This document shows, in pieces, positions 1 through 58,717 of a DNA stretch of 64,000 nt. Both the position numbers and the translations under genes were made by a program. A model generated the notes under the pieces. It saw only the letters and a program-made list of their open reading frames with translations, ran no database searches and was not told the DNA's origin. Origin of the DNA: Amorphochlora amoebiformis. Its lineage: Eukaryota > Cercozoa > Chlorarachniophyceae. The first letter of the stretch is position 1, and the number at the start of each line of letters is the position of its first letter. The stretch is taken from positions 248,001 through 312,000 of the forward strand of contig BAAHQB010000036.1 in NCBI GenBank assembly GCA_054601695.1, written 5' to 3'.

Positions 1-398
1 AAGCGACGATTGCAAGGGTGGAGGTTCTAACATTAGCGCAGCGTATTCAAATATCCAGCAGCAACTTATGATATACTAGATGCAGCATTTAAATCTACCC
101 CCTTCAAAGTTGAATTCGAGCGCTCCAATAGTATTCGGCTCGTTAAATTTAGGACGGCGATACTAGTATGTACCAGCTTGTAGTCGTGTGACAGACACAA
201 TCCATATAACATAGCTTTTGTGTGACATTAGTGAGACTGCAAGACCACTGGCTATGGTGATACACACATATATTCACCAAGCTTCAGGCACTATCTAGAC
301 TACACCTAGATATAATCCATTTAAGTTCTGGAATTATGTCGGAATAATTTAATTAACTATAACTTATGTCCTGGTTCAAAGTCGTAAATCTAACTAGT
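1..398. other. 3' flank of the RING-PHD-RanBP2 gene; no gene seen
   Basis: This is non-repetitive, moderately AT-rich sequence with many CTAG and GTAC tetranucleotides and no convincing open frame on either strand. It lies directly downstream of the stop codon of the minus-strand gene at 399 and probably holds its 3' UTR and spacer. Confidence 0.5.
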
Positions 399-943
399 CT
401 AGAGATCGCTGAACAAGTCGGAATCAAAAATCGCGCTCTCCTCCTCAGGCGTTACGTTTGTTACTGTAGCGGGAAGGGGGGAGGGGGTAGGGGGCTGGGG
501 AGGGAGGAAGGATGTCCGGTGTGAAAGCACTATTTCGTTCTGTATTTTTGTGAAAGATATCGATTGTGTCGTGAGGTCTCGTTTATCGACATGGTTTGTT
601 TTTTTTTCTCGTCCAAGATCTATTCTCTTGGAAAACAGATTCTCAGTGAATGGACCAAGGTCATCCTTTGACCTGGCTTCGGTCTGGGCTCTCCTCCAGT
701 CGATCTCGACACCATCATTCTTGGATTCTGGATCAACAGAGGCTGCCCTGCTCGCAAACGAAATTTGAACGATGATGAGTTTGTGTATGTACTTTTATTG
801 TTCATGTATACTTAGTGTATAGATACATATTAATTATTTACCATTTCTTATAGTATATTGTACGTGTATATAGTATATATGTGTGTGTGTATATTTACAT
901 GTATATATATATATATTATATACATACGCATATGTGTATATAT

Positions 944-993
<50 letters not shown>

Positions 994-1018
994 AAATATA
1001 TCATACATATGTAATACA

Positions 1019-1063
<45 letters not shown>

Positions 1064-1611
1064 ATACATATACATAGTATATATATGTATATATATAAAT
1101 GTATGTGTAAATATATATATACACACACAGGCACATATATATAAATGTATATATATACCTACATATATATTATATAACATACATATGATAACATATTACA
1201 TGTTTGTGTGATATATATAACATATTTAACATATATATATATATATATATATATAATATTTATAATAAACACCCACTCTCTTCCCAACATCCCACACTAT
1301 TAGGTACAAATGTAAACATTTACACATAATGTACATAAAACTATATACAGATATACAAATATACATATACTCATATACAAATGTATTACGTATATATGTG
1401 TGTGTGTAATATGTATATATATTCTACATAAATATGAATAAATTAAACTATGTAAGTATTTCATACTTATGTACATGTATTATATATACATACATATGTG
1501 TATATGTATGTATGTATGTATATATATACATATATATATATATTTATATGTATGTATATATATATATATAACACATATTACATACATTTATATGTGTATA
1601 TACATATGCTG

Positions 1612-1644
<33 letters not shown>

Positions 1645-2100
1645 ATATAATATATGTGTGTGTAACTATATTATATATGTTTATATAATATACATATATA
1701 TATATATAGATATACATATATATATATATTATATATATTTTTATATACATACAAATTATTATTATAAATTTAAGCTCACAAAAAGATATAAATATTTACA
1801 TAACACCTGACTATTCCTTTGCTAAGTAATGCGGCCAGCCTTCCATCCACCTGTGTATGAGATGTTTAGACATGTATGCACATAAACGTATCTTTGGTAT
1901 TTTCACCTTTGCCCTCCGTGGCTTTAAGTATGTAACTGAATCCCCAACATTAGTGGCGAGCGTTCTGGAAGAACGAGCAGGCGACGATGGACGTGAGTAA
2001 TCTACGAGTAGGTCGCGCTTCCCGGCACACATACTGATAATTATTAGACAGTGTGAGGTGTGATATATAAAGGATATTACACCACACAAACAACGCAAAC

Positions 2101-2164
<64 letters not shown>

Positions 2165-2280
2165 GCGTGGTGTGTGTGTATATATGCATATATTATGTAT
2201 AATATACACATATAATCCATATATATAAATATATAGCAATATATATATATATATATTATGTACAATATATTATTAATATA

Positions 2281-2323
<43 letters not shown>

Positions 2324-3767
2324 TATATATATATGTAGATATATAATGTATATACATATTTATACATGTATATATATATATATATATATATGGGGGAGCT
2401 GTTGCCACCTGCAAACTAAATGCATTAAAGGATTCCTGAACGTACACAGCTTACACGTCCACCCTTTAGGCGGCAAGGAGACGGACTTCGTTGTCAATAC
2501 GGGAGACGGTGAGTTTGGAGCGATTCGATCTTCTCTCAAGGAGGGCTCTCGTCTTCTCAGGGAAGCAGAATGACTTACGGGGATGGACTTTGGGCGCTTA
2601 CGGGGTGGCTGTAATAAAGTGCAGCTGGGAGGTAACTGGGCCTCAGCAGCCTGTCGTTTAGACGATGAAGACTGGTGCCCATTGGTTGACGATGACGAGG
2701 TGTCCACCGTACTGGTGGACCACCATGACGAAGTGCTGCTCTCTGATTCCTGAGAGTCCATCCGTGATGGCTTCATCGACGGTTGGTCATTCTGTGAACG
2801 CTGACTATTCACTTGGAGCTTCTCTTCGCGCTCTATTATAGGCTTTGAATCCGCAAAGAGATCTTCGAATCTCTGTCTCGAATCGGTGAATGACTGTGCA
2901 AAAAGGTTACAGTTTACATTCAATTCGGTTGTCGTTGGGAAAAAATACCGCGTGCGCTTGGGCTTGTTGGTGGACACACCGCGTGCAAAACCACACGGAC
3001 ATATTATGAACAGGAACACACCTAATAAATAATCAAGAATCCGAATCTTAAACTTCCTCAGAATTCAAGAACATTCTCGGTTCAGCACCTGTTGTGCCAG
3101 AGCCTCTGGCACACCGGACATTGAGTTATTAGTTCTGGATCCTCGTTGACGAGGCCTGCGCAGCACGTGACGCAATGCTCTTGATTGTCCTCATCTGACG
3201 ACTCATCGAGCTCTAGATTCTTGTGTTCAACCCTATTATATGATAGTTGAACATGCTGGCTATATCAAGCTGTAATAAGACCTGATTTTCCGGCTGCGAC
3301 GCGTATATCGGCTGTTGTAGATAATCTGTCTAAAGCGTTTCTGAGATACATAATAGAGAAATAAGAGGAGGCAATAATTGTCGAGGAGTGAATGAAGACA
3401 CCTGACAAAGCGGACAGCAATTCTTGCCTTTTTCTCCCCACTGCTTTATACACTCCGTACTGGGGACATACGAACATAGCTTAATCTAGAGCTCGGAGAT
3501 TTTACACTCTTATATATCAGGTTAGGAGGGAGTACTGAAAAGTGTGGGTGCAGCAGTCTAGTCTAGCTTCGCTCGAGGTTCGGTCGTTCTCGAGACATAT
3601 TGCACAACGCGCGCCATTCTCCTTTTCCCTGATATTTATTTTTTATTTTTTGGAATTGATAGCATTCCCAGTATCATGTTCTTCGAAATTTCGAACCTTA
3701 GCGTAGCATCCTCATCCAATTGCGCCTTGGAAGTATGACAAACGCGCGAAGGGGAAGCCTTGGGCAT
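399..3767 (-). CDS. RING-H2 + PHD + RanBP2-type zinc-finger protein (PHRF1-like E3 ligase)
   Basis: Nine exons in transcription order: 3744-3767, 3536-3621, 3402-3459, 3282-3340, 3089-3232, 2949-3021, 2409-2893, 1851-2033, 399-747. They join in phase to 486 codons plus stop. Residues 14-55 form a RING-H2 domain (C14, C17, C32, H34, H37, C40, C52, C55; CIKQW and CCPLC visible). Residues 96-139 form a PHD finger (C96, C99, C114, C117, H122, C125, C136, C139). A Ser-rich linker follows, then a RanBP2 finger (GWTCKLC, LVCSMC; C295, C298, C309, C312), split by the intron at 2034-2408, and an acidic end (DSDLFSDL). RING followed closely by PHD is the PHRF1 layout; the RanBP2 finger is an addition. 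A nuclear ubiquitin ligase that reads histone or DNA context is inferred. The intron at 748-1850 is mostly (TA)n. The first exon and start codon are the weakest part (an alternative acceptor gives 3628). Confidence 0.85.
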
Positions 3768-4536
3768 GGCGCCCGGCTTGCCGACTTTTATTTTAAATGA
3801 CGATTGTGGGTCCCGGATTCTCCTAGAAATTTAAGGGAAACCCCGGGGGCTACATAATCCCCCGGGATAATATTAAATAGCATTGGGTTATCTAAAAATC
3901 AATATCTGAAATCGCTGTTTTGATATGTTAATATCCCGCTAAGACGGTCCGGCCCGCCAGCTCGAGCATGGCCCCTAGGTGTTCCAGATGGCCCTTTTTT
4001 ATCCCACCTTCACCCCCAATGGGATTGGATTATAGGTGAGGATGGAGGCATCAGAAAAATTGGTTCAGTGAATTTTGTGAGACTAGAGCAGAGAGTCAGT
4101 CGTTTGGGGGGTTTAACGAATAGATTTTAGAATAGATGTAGTGCTCGATTAGCGCTAGTAGTAGTGCACTAAAACAGCTTAGACGTAACGCTTAAGTGAC
4201 TATGTATCTTAAAACGTGTGAAGTCTGCAACCGCGATGTTACTACTTTGTAGTTGGGATCATCAAATCATCCAAACAAAATCACGCCCATCGTTCTTATT
4301 ATACCATTGGCAGGTTCTGACGGATTCGCCAGGAAAAAGTGGGTTTTGAACGCCAGGTAGCTTCGTACCCCTTAAAAATGGAGCGGCTACGAGAGTGGAA
4401 AACTGGATTTTGAACGCCACCTTGCTACCTACCCCCCAAATCATAAAACGTTGAGAGGAATTGAGGAATAACTGTCACGAAATTGCTGTATGTAAAACGA
4501 CCACACAGTTGCTTGTCCGTATGTATGCTGAATTAG
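3768..4536. promoter_or_regulatory. Head-to-head spacer between two divergent genes
   Basis: Unique sequence lies between the start of the minus-strand RING-PHD gene and the first supported exon of the plus-strand gene. It holds a GGGGAAACCCC-type palindromic stretch near 3834-3866 and an imperfect direct repeat (TTTTGAACGCCA at about 4345 and 4407, each followed by a GCTACG/GCTACC block). A short in-frame candidate first exon of the plus gene (MEASEKL) lies at 4042-4062. No defined promoter motif could be named. Confidence 0.4.
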
Positions 4537-5057
4537 AGCCATGCTCTTCTGTCCTCAAGGTCGTCGAAAACTCTACCGCGCGGAGTCCTCACCGGATACA
4601 AACACCCGCGGTGGAGTAAGTTTGAACTTTGAACTCATGCGCATGTGGAATAAAAAGAGATTTGAGTTGAGAACTGCGTTAGAAGAATTGTGTACAGGAG
4701 GACCTCAGAACAGATTGCATACATCAGGGCGTCGTTCGAGGCGAAGTTCTGGCGAAGGTATTTGTACGTATGTGTCGAAGTACTAGAGCCCTGCCACTCC
4801 CGCTACTGGCGTATCGAGTCTGCGGAGGCTTCTCGCTGATGTCGATTTATGCCTAATATCTAGTACTTGTGTAGGTAGTGGAGAGTTACAGAGGGACAAT
4901 TAAGGTTTGTTTTGTGTGTGTGTTTTATGTATGTGTACCAATGTATATATGAGAAAGTGTATGGGTGTGTGTGCATGTACATATGAGGAATATATGTGTA
5001 AATATATATATATATATATATATTATATATAAATATATATATATATGTGTGTGTATA

Positions 5058-5143
<86 letters not shown>

Positions 5144-5325
5144 AGATGACGACGTATGGGTTATTTACCACACAATTATAAATATATATATATATATATA
5201 TATGTGTATATATTGTGTATCCGTATCTAATATATATTACTCACATATTCATAGGTATACATAATACAAAAATAAATATGTATGTATATATGTTATATAT
5301 ATATATATATATATATATTTTTATG

Positions 5326-5405
<80 letters not shown>

Positions 5406-5450
5406 GATATTCAATCCATTGGTCCTGCACACTGCCAAGCCTGTTACGGG

Positions 5451-5489
<39 letters not shown>

Positions 5490-5533
5490 ATATATATGTA
5501 CACACGTATTATACTCACATGTATATGTAGATA

Positions 5534-5606
<73 letters not shown>

Positions 5607-5677
5607 ACGTGTATGTACATATTTTTATATACTACTCTTTTTTATTTTTGCTCTCTCTTTCTATGTATACACATTTG

Positions 5678-5723
<46 letters not shown>

Positions 5724-5865
5724 GTATATATGCATGTATATATATATGTATATACAGATTTATATATAAATAATATATATATATATATATATATATGCAT
5801 GCATATGTGCAATGAAATGGAAAAAGGTCTGGATCATCGGGAAAACATAGTAATACTTCACATGT

Positions 5866-5926
<61 letters not shown>

Positions 5927-5933
5927 AATACAC

Positions 5934-6005
<72 letters not shown>

Positions 6006-6022
6006 GCATAAATGTACATATG

Positions 6023-6075
<53 letters not shown>

Positions 6076-6078
6076 TTG

Positions 6079-6109
<31 letters not shown>

Positions 6110-6180
6110 TTATGAAGTATGTGTACCGTGATTATTACACATATTCGTGTATATCTGTATGAACGTTGTATATATGTATA

Positions 6181-6221
<41 letters not shown>

Positions 6222-6340
6222 CCAGAAAACTGAATGATTACATGTCAATTATAGCTAGGTGGAATAAAGTTTGCCCTGTACATGAAAATCCAATGTCAAC
6301 GCCTACCAGTCAACTTAAAGGCTTGCGACTTAGATTATGA
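4537..6340 (+). CDS. Putative small zinc-binding protein
   Basis: Exons 4537-4615, 4698-4757, 5407-5449 and 6226-6340 join in phase. The first donor is GTAAGT and the last exon ends in TGA. The joined peptide is basic and Ser/Arg-rich, then carries HCQACYG ... KVCPVH, a C-x2-C ... C-x2-H set across the last junction. That stretch faintly recalls the first zinc site of plant SBP-box domains (YxxR-like spacing, VCxVH), but the second SBP site is absent, so no family is claimed. A possible ATG exon is 4042-4062. All three frames of the first exons are open, so the frame was chosen by phase and by the long open terminal exon only. An alternative reading with an extra exon at 5827-5849 was considered. 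The middle introns are (TA)n. Confidence 0.4.
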
Positions 6341-6535
6341 GTCGCCATGAATTTACAAGTTGCATTATGATTTTAAAAATCGTTGGCCCATTAAATTGCA
6401 CATCTAGACATATTCCAGATATTGCTGCAGCTTGGTATGTACTAGTGACCCGAAAAGTTCACAAATTTATCACTGTATGTTGAACCTTACAGTCCAGATT
6501 ATATATACGGTATATGTGCACGCATATCCTAGTAT

Positions 6536-6611
<76 letters not shown>

Positions 6612-6614
6612 GCG

Positions 6615-6652
<38 letters not shown>

Positions 6653-6657
6653 AATAT

Positions 6658-6703
<46 letters not shown>

Positions 6704-7031
6704 TAGATATGTATATATCTAGATATGTATATATGTATATTGTGTGTGCAGTGTGCACATAATGCCACATATCAACGGTTAAATTATTTACACCCACACA
6801 CGCATATATGTATGTGTATACTAGATATGTATGTATATGTGTGTGTGTATATTGTATTTAAAGCCACATATATTGTATTTAAAGCCACATGCATATATAT
6901 ACATATACCAGACACACATTTATATATATATATATTGATACATACATACTAGATATATATATATATATACTAGATATATAGCATATATATATATGTATGT
7001 ACATATATTCTGTATATATATATACACAAAC

Positions 7032-7062
<31 letters not shown>

Positions 7063-7243
7063 TATATAAAGACAAACACACAAGTCGCAGGTTGAGCCCT
7101 TTATGCTTAATCATCATCTAGATCATCGGTGACAGACATACACGGCTTTCTAGCCTACCGACTAGCTACATGAATGTCGCACGCCTTCTAGCCTACGACG
7201 GTGGCGATGGAGTGTTATATGCGCGTCACGGTCGCGTCTCATG
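6341..7243. other. Convergent spacer, no gene seen
   Basis: This lies between the 3' ends of two convergent genes. It starts with about 190 bp of unique sequence, then holds long (TA)n. A 22-bp direct duplication (TGTATTTAAAGCCACAT) sits at about 6853-6892. Unique sequence resumes at about 7080 as the 3' flank of the YqgF gene. Confidence 0.5.
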
Positions 7244-10394
<3,151 letters not shown>

Positions 10395-10648
10395 ACCTAA
10401 GGCCTACGTACCGTTCAATATAAACTAAAAAATCATATTTCTTTCTGAAGGATTGGCTACCGTTTGGATTGTGGACGTAGAATGGGTCTTGTAGGGCACC
10501 CCTGATGCTAGAAGAACAGTCGAAATCAAACATAAAGGGGCGGGAATGAGCTCCCGGGTCGCCATTCCGGGTTGAATTTTGAAGACAGAGCCGAAGAATT
10601 GTAGTAATATCTTTTCGGTTCGGATGGCTTCGACGAGCCTTGACTGCT
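10395..10648. promoter_or_regulatory. Short head-to-head spacer, YqgF / nocturnin-like pair
   Basis: Only about 250 bp of unique sequence separates the YqgF start (10394, minus) from the first candidate ATG of the plus-strand nuclease gene (10649). A bidirectional promoter is the simplest reading. No TATA or other named box was recognised. Confidence 0.5.
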
Positions 10649-25339
<14,691 letters not shown>

Positions 25340-26029
25340 TTATCTGTGGTTTGTTTATATAATATTAATTCTAATATTAAGCAGTATGCGCATGGTCAAG
25401 TTACTAGGTATCAAGTTGAAGTAACCCGGCAACCAAGATTACGATTGAGGTTATTACTATAGTCCAGATAGTACGTACTAGTAATGAAAATGTATTATCT
25501 ACGGTTTCCACATGCTAGTTCATGTTACAAACCAAAATTTAGAATTCAACGCTCGGGGGCGACGTTTTCTAGTCGACTATCTCAGACAGTATATACTCTA
25601 GACAAGTATTACTAGTATTATTACTATCTGACTCATACGAGTTCTTGTCATAGATGTCTGTAGATACTTCAACTTGAATACGCAAATGTAGCACCATGTC
25701 TAGATGTACCATACTGCTGTAAGACTAGAACCAGAAAGAAAAATTGTGTTAAGACACTGAATTCGATCGGCCTTGACTTCAAGCGGCTAAATAGCAACGA
25801 CGTACCACTAAATTATATAAACCGTAGGATGCCACATATAGTCGTTGATAATAGTTCACGGCTTCGTAATCACGTAGTGGTAGAGCTGATGGGTGCTGTT
25901 CCAACTCATCGCGACCGTCGGACGTCCAACTAGCTCGGACCGACTCATCGGTATCGTCTGGTATATGTATTCATACGGTTACAGATACATGCATTAGACA
26001 CGCACAGGCGTATATATTTATGTGGGAAT

Positions 26030-26065
<36 letters not shown>

Positions 26066-26223
26066 TATATAAATATATATATATATTTAGACACATGTGG
26101 GCAATTTTACGTATTCATGTATGTATTATGGATATATGCTACATGAATTAAATATGTGTACAAATATATATATATATATATATATCATTAACATACGTAC
26201 ATATAAATTATGTATATCCATAA

Positions 26224-26261
<38 letters not shown>

Positions 26262-26375
26262 GTATATATATATATATATATACATTTATATATATATATA
26301 TATATAATATTTATATATATATATATGTATATAATATATATATATATATATGTATATAATATATATATATATATA

Positions 26376-26415
<40 letters not shown>

Positions 26416-26461
26416 CATATACATATACAAGTGTAAAATATGATATGCGAATATAAACACG
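25340..26461. other. Convergent spacer, no gene seen
   Basis: About 690 bp of unique sequence, rich in CTAG/GTAC tetranucleotides, is followed by (TA)n. I searched the minus strand for a further exon of the neighbouring methyltransferase and found none that is convincing. Confidence 0.5.
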
Positions 26462-32153
<5,692 letters not shown>

Positions 32154-32213
32154 GGTTTTTCGTATTGATTGCGTTCTAAGTGGGCTATTTCTTCCTGCGC
32201 AAATAAGCTTCCG

Positions 32214-32286
32214 GTCCGGTTAGCTCAGTTCGGCAGAGCGCTTGACTTTTAATCAAGTGGTCGCGGGTTCGATTCCCGCATCGGAT
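32214..32286 (+). tRNA. tRNA-Lys(UUU)
   Basis: A 73-nt cloverleaf folds completely: acceptor GTCCGGT with ATCGGAT (two G-U pairs), D arm GCTC/GAGC, anticodon stem CTTGA/TCAAG with loop CTTTTAA (anticodon TTT), and T arm GCGGG/CCCGC with TTCGATT. There is no intron and no encoded CCA. A run of eight T starts two bases downstream and serves as the Pol III terminator. The internal A box (TAGCTCAGTTCGG) and B box (GGTTCGATTCC) are present. Confidence 0.97.
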
Positions 32287-32296
32287 ATTTTTTTTG
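32287..32296 (+). terminator. Pol III poly-T terminator of the tRNA-Lys gene
   Basis: Eight consecutive T residues follow the tRNA 3' end after an A. Confidence 0.85.
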
Positions 32297-32421
32297 CCTC
32301 CAAGTTAACTTACCCGAAAAAATATTTTCTTACTCTAACATATCAACATATCAACATTCAAATAATATAAATATATCTTAACCTGTTACCGATAAATTTA
32401 CTCTCGCACCCGAGAAGATTT

Positions 32422-50917
<18,496 letters not shown>

Positions 50918-51407
50918 ATTTTGATCCACTGCCAAACTTAAGGATTAATTTTGAATCAATTACTGGAATTAACTATGATACTAGATCACGTATCATGATA
51001 TATTCAGGAGCATATCTCTATATTAAAGTACGGTATTATCTTTCAATTAATATCATATCAACTAGATCAAGTATACAACTAATACATGCCAGAATTATTG
51101 ACGCAAAACTAGAAGTAAATAAAATAGTAAAGAGAGACACCCACATTATGATAATGACTGCAGTAATTTCTAGAATTCCCACACCGTGCTTGTTCCCTAA
51201 ATCTAACTAGCTAATTACAGAACCACTGCGAGTAATGAGTCTAATGACTAAGTTTAGTGACGTCAAGCTTAAACTATGTCTAGTATGTAGTCATCTGGAG
51301 TCATTTAAACTAGGTCTAGATCCGCCGAATGCTCCTCAGGGGCAATGTGCTGTTGTTGGTAAATTATTAGTGTACATCGATAACAAAAATAACAAATCTA
51401 TGTATGT

Positions 51408-51442
<35 letters not shown>

Positions 51443-51699
51443 AAAACATGTATATCATGGTATAAACATCACGGTGTACACTGATATTCAGTATCTATAT
51501 TTATAAGTTTATTATGGTAACACACACACGAATGTGCATGGAGATAATATACCTACATATATATGTGTGTAACACACATATGTGTATGTATATATACATA
51601 TATATATATACATATACATATACATACATATATATATATATTTGTATATATATGTACACATGTATTATATTTACATATATACATATATATATATATATT

Positions 51700-51731
<32 letters not shown>

Positions 51732-51790
51732 AACGAATAAACATACATATATAAATATAAAGTTCATATTATATATATATATATATATAT

Positions 51791-51826
<36 letters not shown>

Positions 51827-51836
51827 TATATATAAG

Positions 51837-51900
51837 TACCCTGTAGAAATCATCCCTTCTCATCAAGAAGGCCCCCTTACTCACACATCTTGCACTGATA
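51837..51900 (+). CDS. Possible isolated exon, unknown product
   Basis: After TATAAG the frame reads YPVEIIPSHQEGPLTHTSCTD up to a GTGAAA donor. It is followed by two further copies of its right edge (TCTTGCACYRGTAGTTAAAA at about 51937 and 52017), as in the echo arrays beside proven exons. A possible terminal exon (SRSDVTTIEVPETID, 52425-52473) is out of phase with it, so no gene model is offered. Confidence 0.25.
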
Positions 51901-52178
51901 GTGAAAAACATAAAGATTATATATATATATATATATTCTTGCACCAGTAGTTAAAACGTAAAGATGTATGATATATATATAAATATATATACATATACAT
52001 ATACATATATATATATTCTTGCACTGATAGTTAAAAACATAAGGATTATATACATATATATATATATATTTATATATTTATACGTATATACATATATATA
52101 TAATATATATATATATATGTATATATACATCATCTGCAAATAGTATGCATATGTATATACACATATGCATTACTGTAA

Positions 52179-52210
<32 letters not shown>

Positions 52211-52235
52211 TTATATAATACAACATACATATACA

Positions 52236-52271
<36 letters not shown>

Positions 52272-52302
52272 TTGTATATATGTGACGCACATACATAATA
52301 TT

Positions 52303-52334
<32 letters not shown>

Positions 52335-52719
52335 TACATTCCTCACACATTATATCACCCAGGATTTAGCACACACACACACACACACACACCCCCAAAA
52401 AAACAAAAAAAAACCAAACCCTAGCTCAAGATCCGATGTGACGACAATTGAAGTCCCCGAAACCATCGACTAAAACACAAAGTCATTAGCATCATCGACC
52501 CAAACCCATCACCCTTAGCATCTCAACCACAACGATTTGGGTAAGACTGATTATTCAGCGGATTCAAGCGCAATATCTAGGCGACGACTCATACGAGATT
52601 GTCCAAATGGGGATGTCCGAAGGTATTAGAACCAACGTACATGCGCACGTAAACATCTGACATGTCTCAGTCCGACGACCATTAACTCCCATAGCGATTA
52701 GGGTAACAATTCGGTCAAG

Positions 52720-54060
52720 TGTCAGCATTAGGGCTAGAGAGTGTTTACGGGTTAGGATTAGCTTTAGGGTTAGGGTTAAGGTAAGGGAAAGAGGGGCTTA
52801 CATGTAACATTTAGGCCAAGAGTTAGGGTTAGGGTTAGGATTAGCTCAACATGTAGGCTTAGGATAGTTTGGATCGGTACCCTAACACTAACCCTCTAAT
52901 CCTAACCTCAACCCTAACCTTAACCCTAACCCCTACTTCTCTCTCTCGCTTCCGGTCGTTTTACTTACTAGGGTTAAGAGTTAGGTTTAGGGTTAGGGTT
53001 AGGGTTAGGGATAGGGTTAGCGTTAGCGTTAAGGTTAGGCTTGAGTTAGGGTTAGGATTAAGTTAGGGTCAGGGTTAGGTTAGGGTTAGGGGGCTAAGGG
53101 TATGGGTTAGGTCTAGAAAGAATAAAGGCTAGGGTTAGGGTTAGGGTTAGGGTTAGGGTTAGGGTTAGGGTTTGGGTTAGGGTTATGGGCTAGTAGGGTA
53201 TGGGTTAGGTTTAGAATAGGGTTAGGGTTAGGCTTAGGGTTAGGGTTAAGGGGCTTAGTAGGGTATGGGTTAGGTTTAGAAAGAGTTAAGTTTAGGGTTA
53301 GGGTTAGGGTTAGGGTTAGGGTTAGGGTTAGGATTACGCTGAGTGTGGTAACCACTTGCTAGAAGGGTATGGATTAGGTATAGAACAGAGTTGAGGTTAG
53401 GGTTAAGGTTAGGGTTAGGGTTAGGGTTAGGGTTAGGATTAGGGTTAGGGTTGAGTTAGGGTTAGGGTTGGGGTTAGGGTGGAGCTAGTAGAGTATGGGT
53501 TCGGTTTAGAATAGAGTTAAGGTTAGAGATAGGGTTAGGGTTAGTGTTAGGGTTAGGGTTAGGGTTAGGGGGCTAGTATGGTATGGGTTAGGTATAGAAT
53601 AGAGTTAAGGTTACGGTCAGGGTTAGGGTTAAGTAGGGTTAGGGCTAGTAGGGTATGGGTTAGGTTTAGAATCGAGCTAAGGTTACGGTTAGGGTTAGAG
53701 TTAGGGTTAGGGTTAGAGTTAGGGTTAGGGTTAGAGTTAGGGTTAGGGTTAGGGTTAGGGTTAGGATTAGGGGGGGTGTGGGTTAGGTTTAGACTAGGGC
53801 AAAGGTTAGGCTTAGAGTTAGGGTTAGGGGGGCTAGTAGGGTATGGGTTAGGTTTAGAAAGAGTTAAGCTTAGAGTTAGGGTTAGGGTTAGGGTTAGGGT
53901 TAGGGTTAGAGTTAGGGTTAGAGTTAGTGTTAGGGTGGTAACCCCCTTGCTAGCTGTGTGTGGGTTGGGTTAACAACCGAGTTCAGGTTAGGGTTAGGGT
54001 TAGGGTTAGAGTTAGGGTTAGGGTTACGGTTAGGGTTAGGTGGTAACCACCTCGCTAGCT
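52720..54060. repeat. Large TTAGGG domain with higher-order repeat
   Basis: Degenerate TTAGGG units are organised around a block GGCTAGTAGGGTATGGGTTA then GGTTTAGAATAGAGTTAAGG that recurs at about 53190, 53260, 53357, 53486, 53573, 53648 and 53838. GTGGTAACCACC-type palindromes (about 53345, 53935, 54030) mark some unit ends. It is the only large telomere-type block found outside a gene. Confidence 0.9.
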
Positions 54061-54252
54061 GAAGCCTCTCTTCTCCCGTCCTTAGTATATATGTTGATTG
54101 TATATATATATACATGTATTTGCAAAGTTATTTAGAATAATATATATACATACATATATCCATACGCGTAGTGATTATCATATTTATATAATATTATACA
54201 TATATATATATATATATTCATATTTTTAACACGTACATATATATATATATAT

Positions 54253-54293
<41 letters not shown>

Positions 54294-54321
54294 AATTTAT
54301 ACGCTCAATAGACCTATATGT

Positions 54322-58717
<4,396 letters not shown>

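Larger units (their letters stand above)
32154..32421. promoter_or_regulatory. 268-bp bidirectional promoter spacer containing a tRNA gene
   Basis: The starts of the minus-strand methyltransferase (32153) and plus-strand phosphoesterase (32422) are separated by 268 bp, and the tRNA-Lys gene occupies 73 bp in the middle. No TATA box was identified. Confidence 0.5.
50918..54321. other. Large convergent spacer; one possible exon and a telomere-type domain
   Basis: From 50918 to 51400 there is unique, CTAG-rich sequence. It is followed by (TA)n, a possible exon with three echo-like repeats (51837-52050), unique sequence at 52425-52720, then a large TTAGGG domain to about 54060 and short (TA)n. 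No complete gene was found. Confidence 0.45.

Noticed and set aside
4541-4786. Alternative frame starting [10 protein letters not shown] at 4541
   Set aside because: It splices in phase for three exons but ends within a few residues in the next one. The chosen frame reaches a 38-codon open terminal exon; the choice is tentative.
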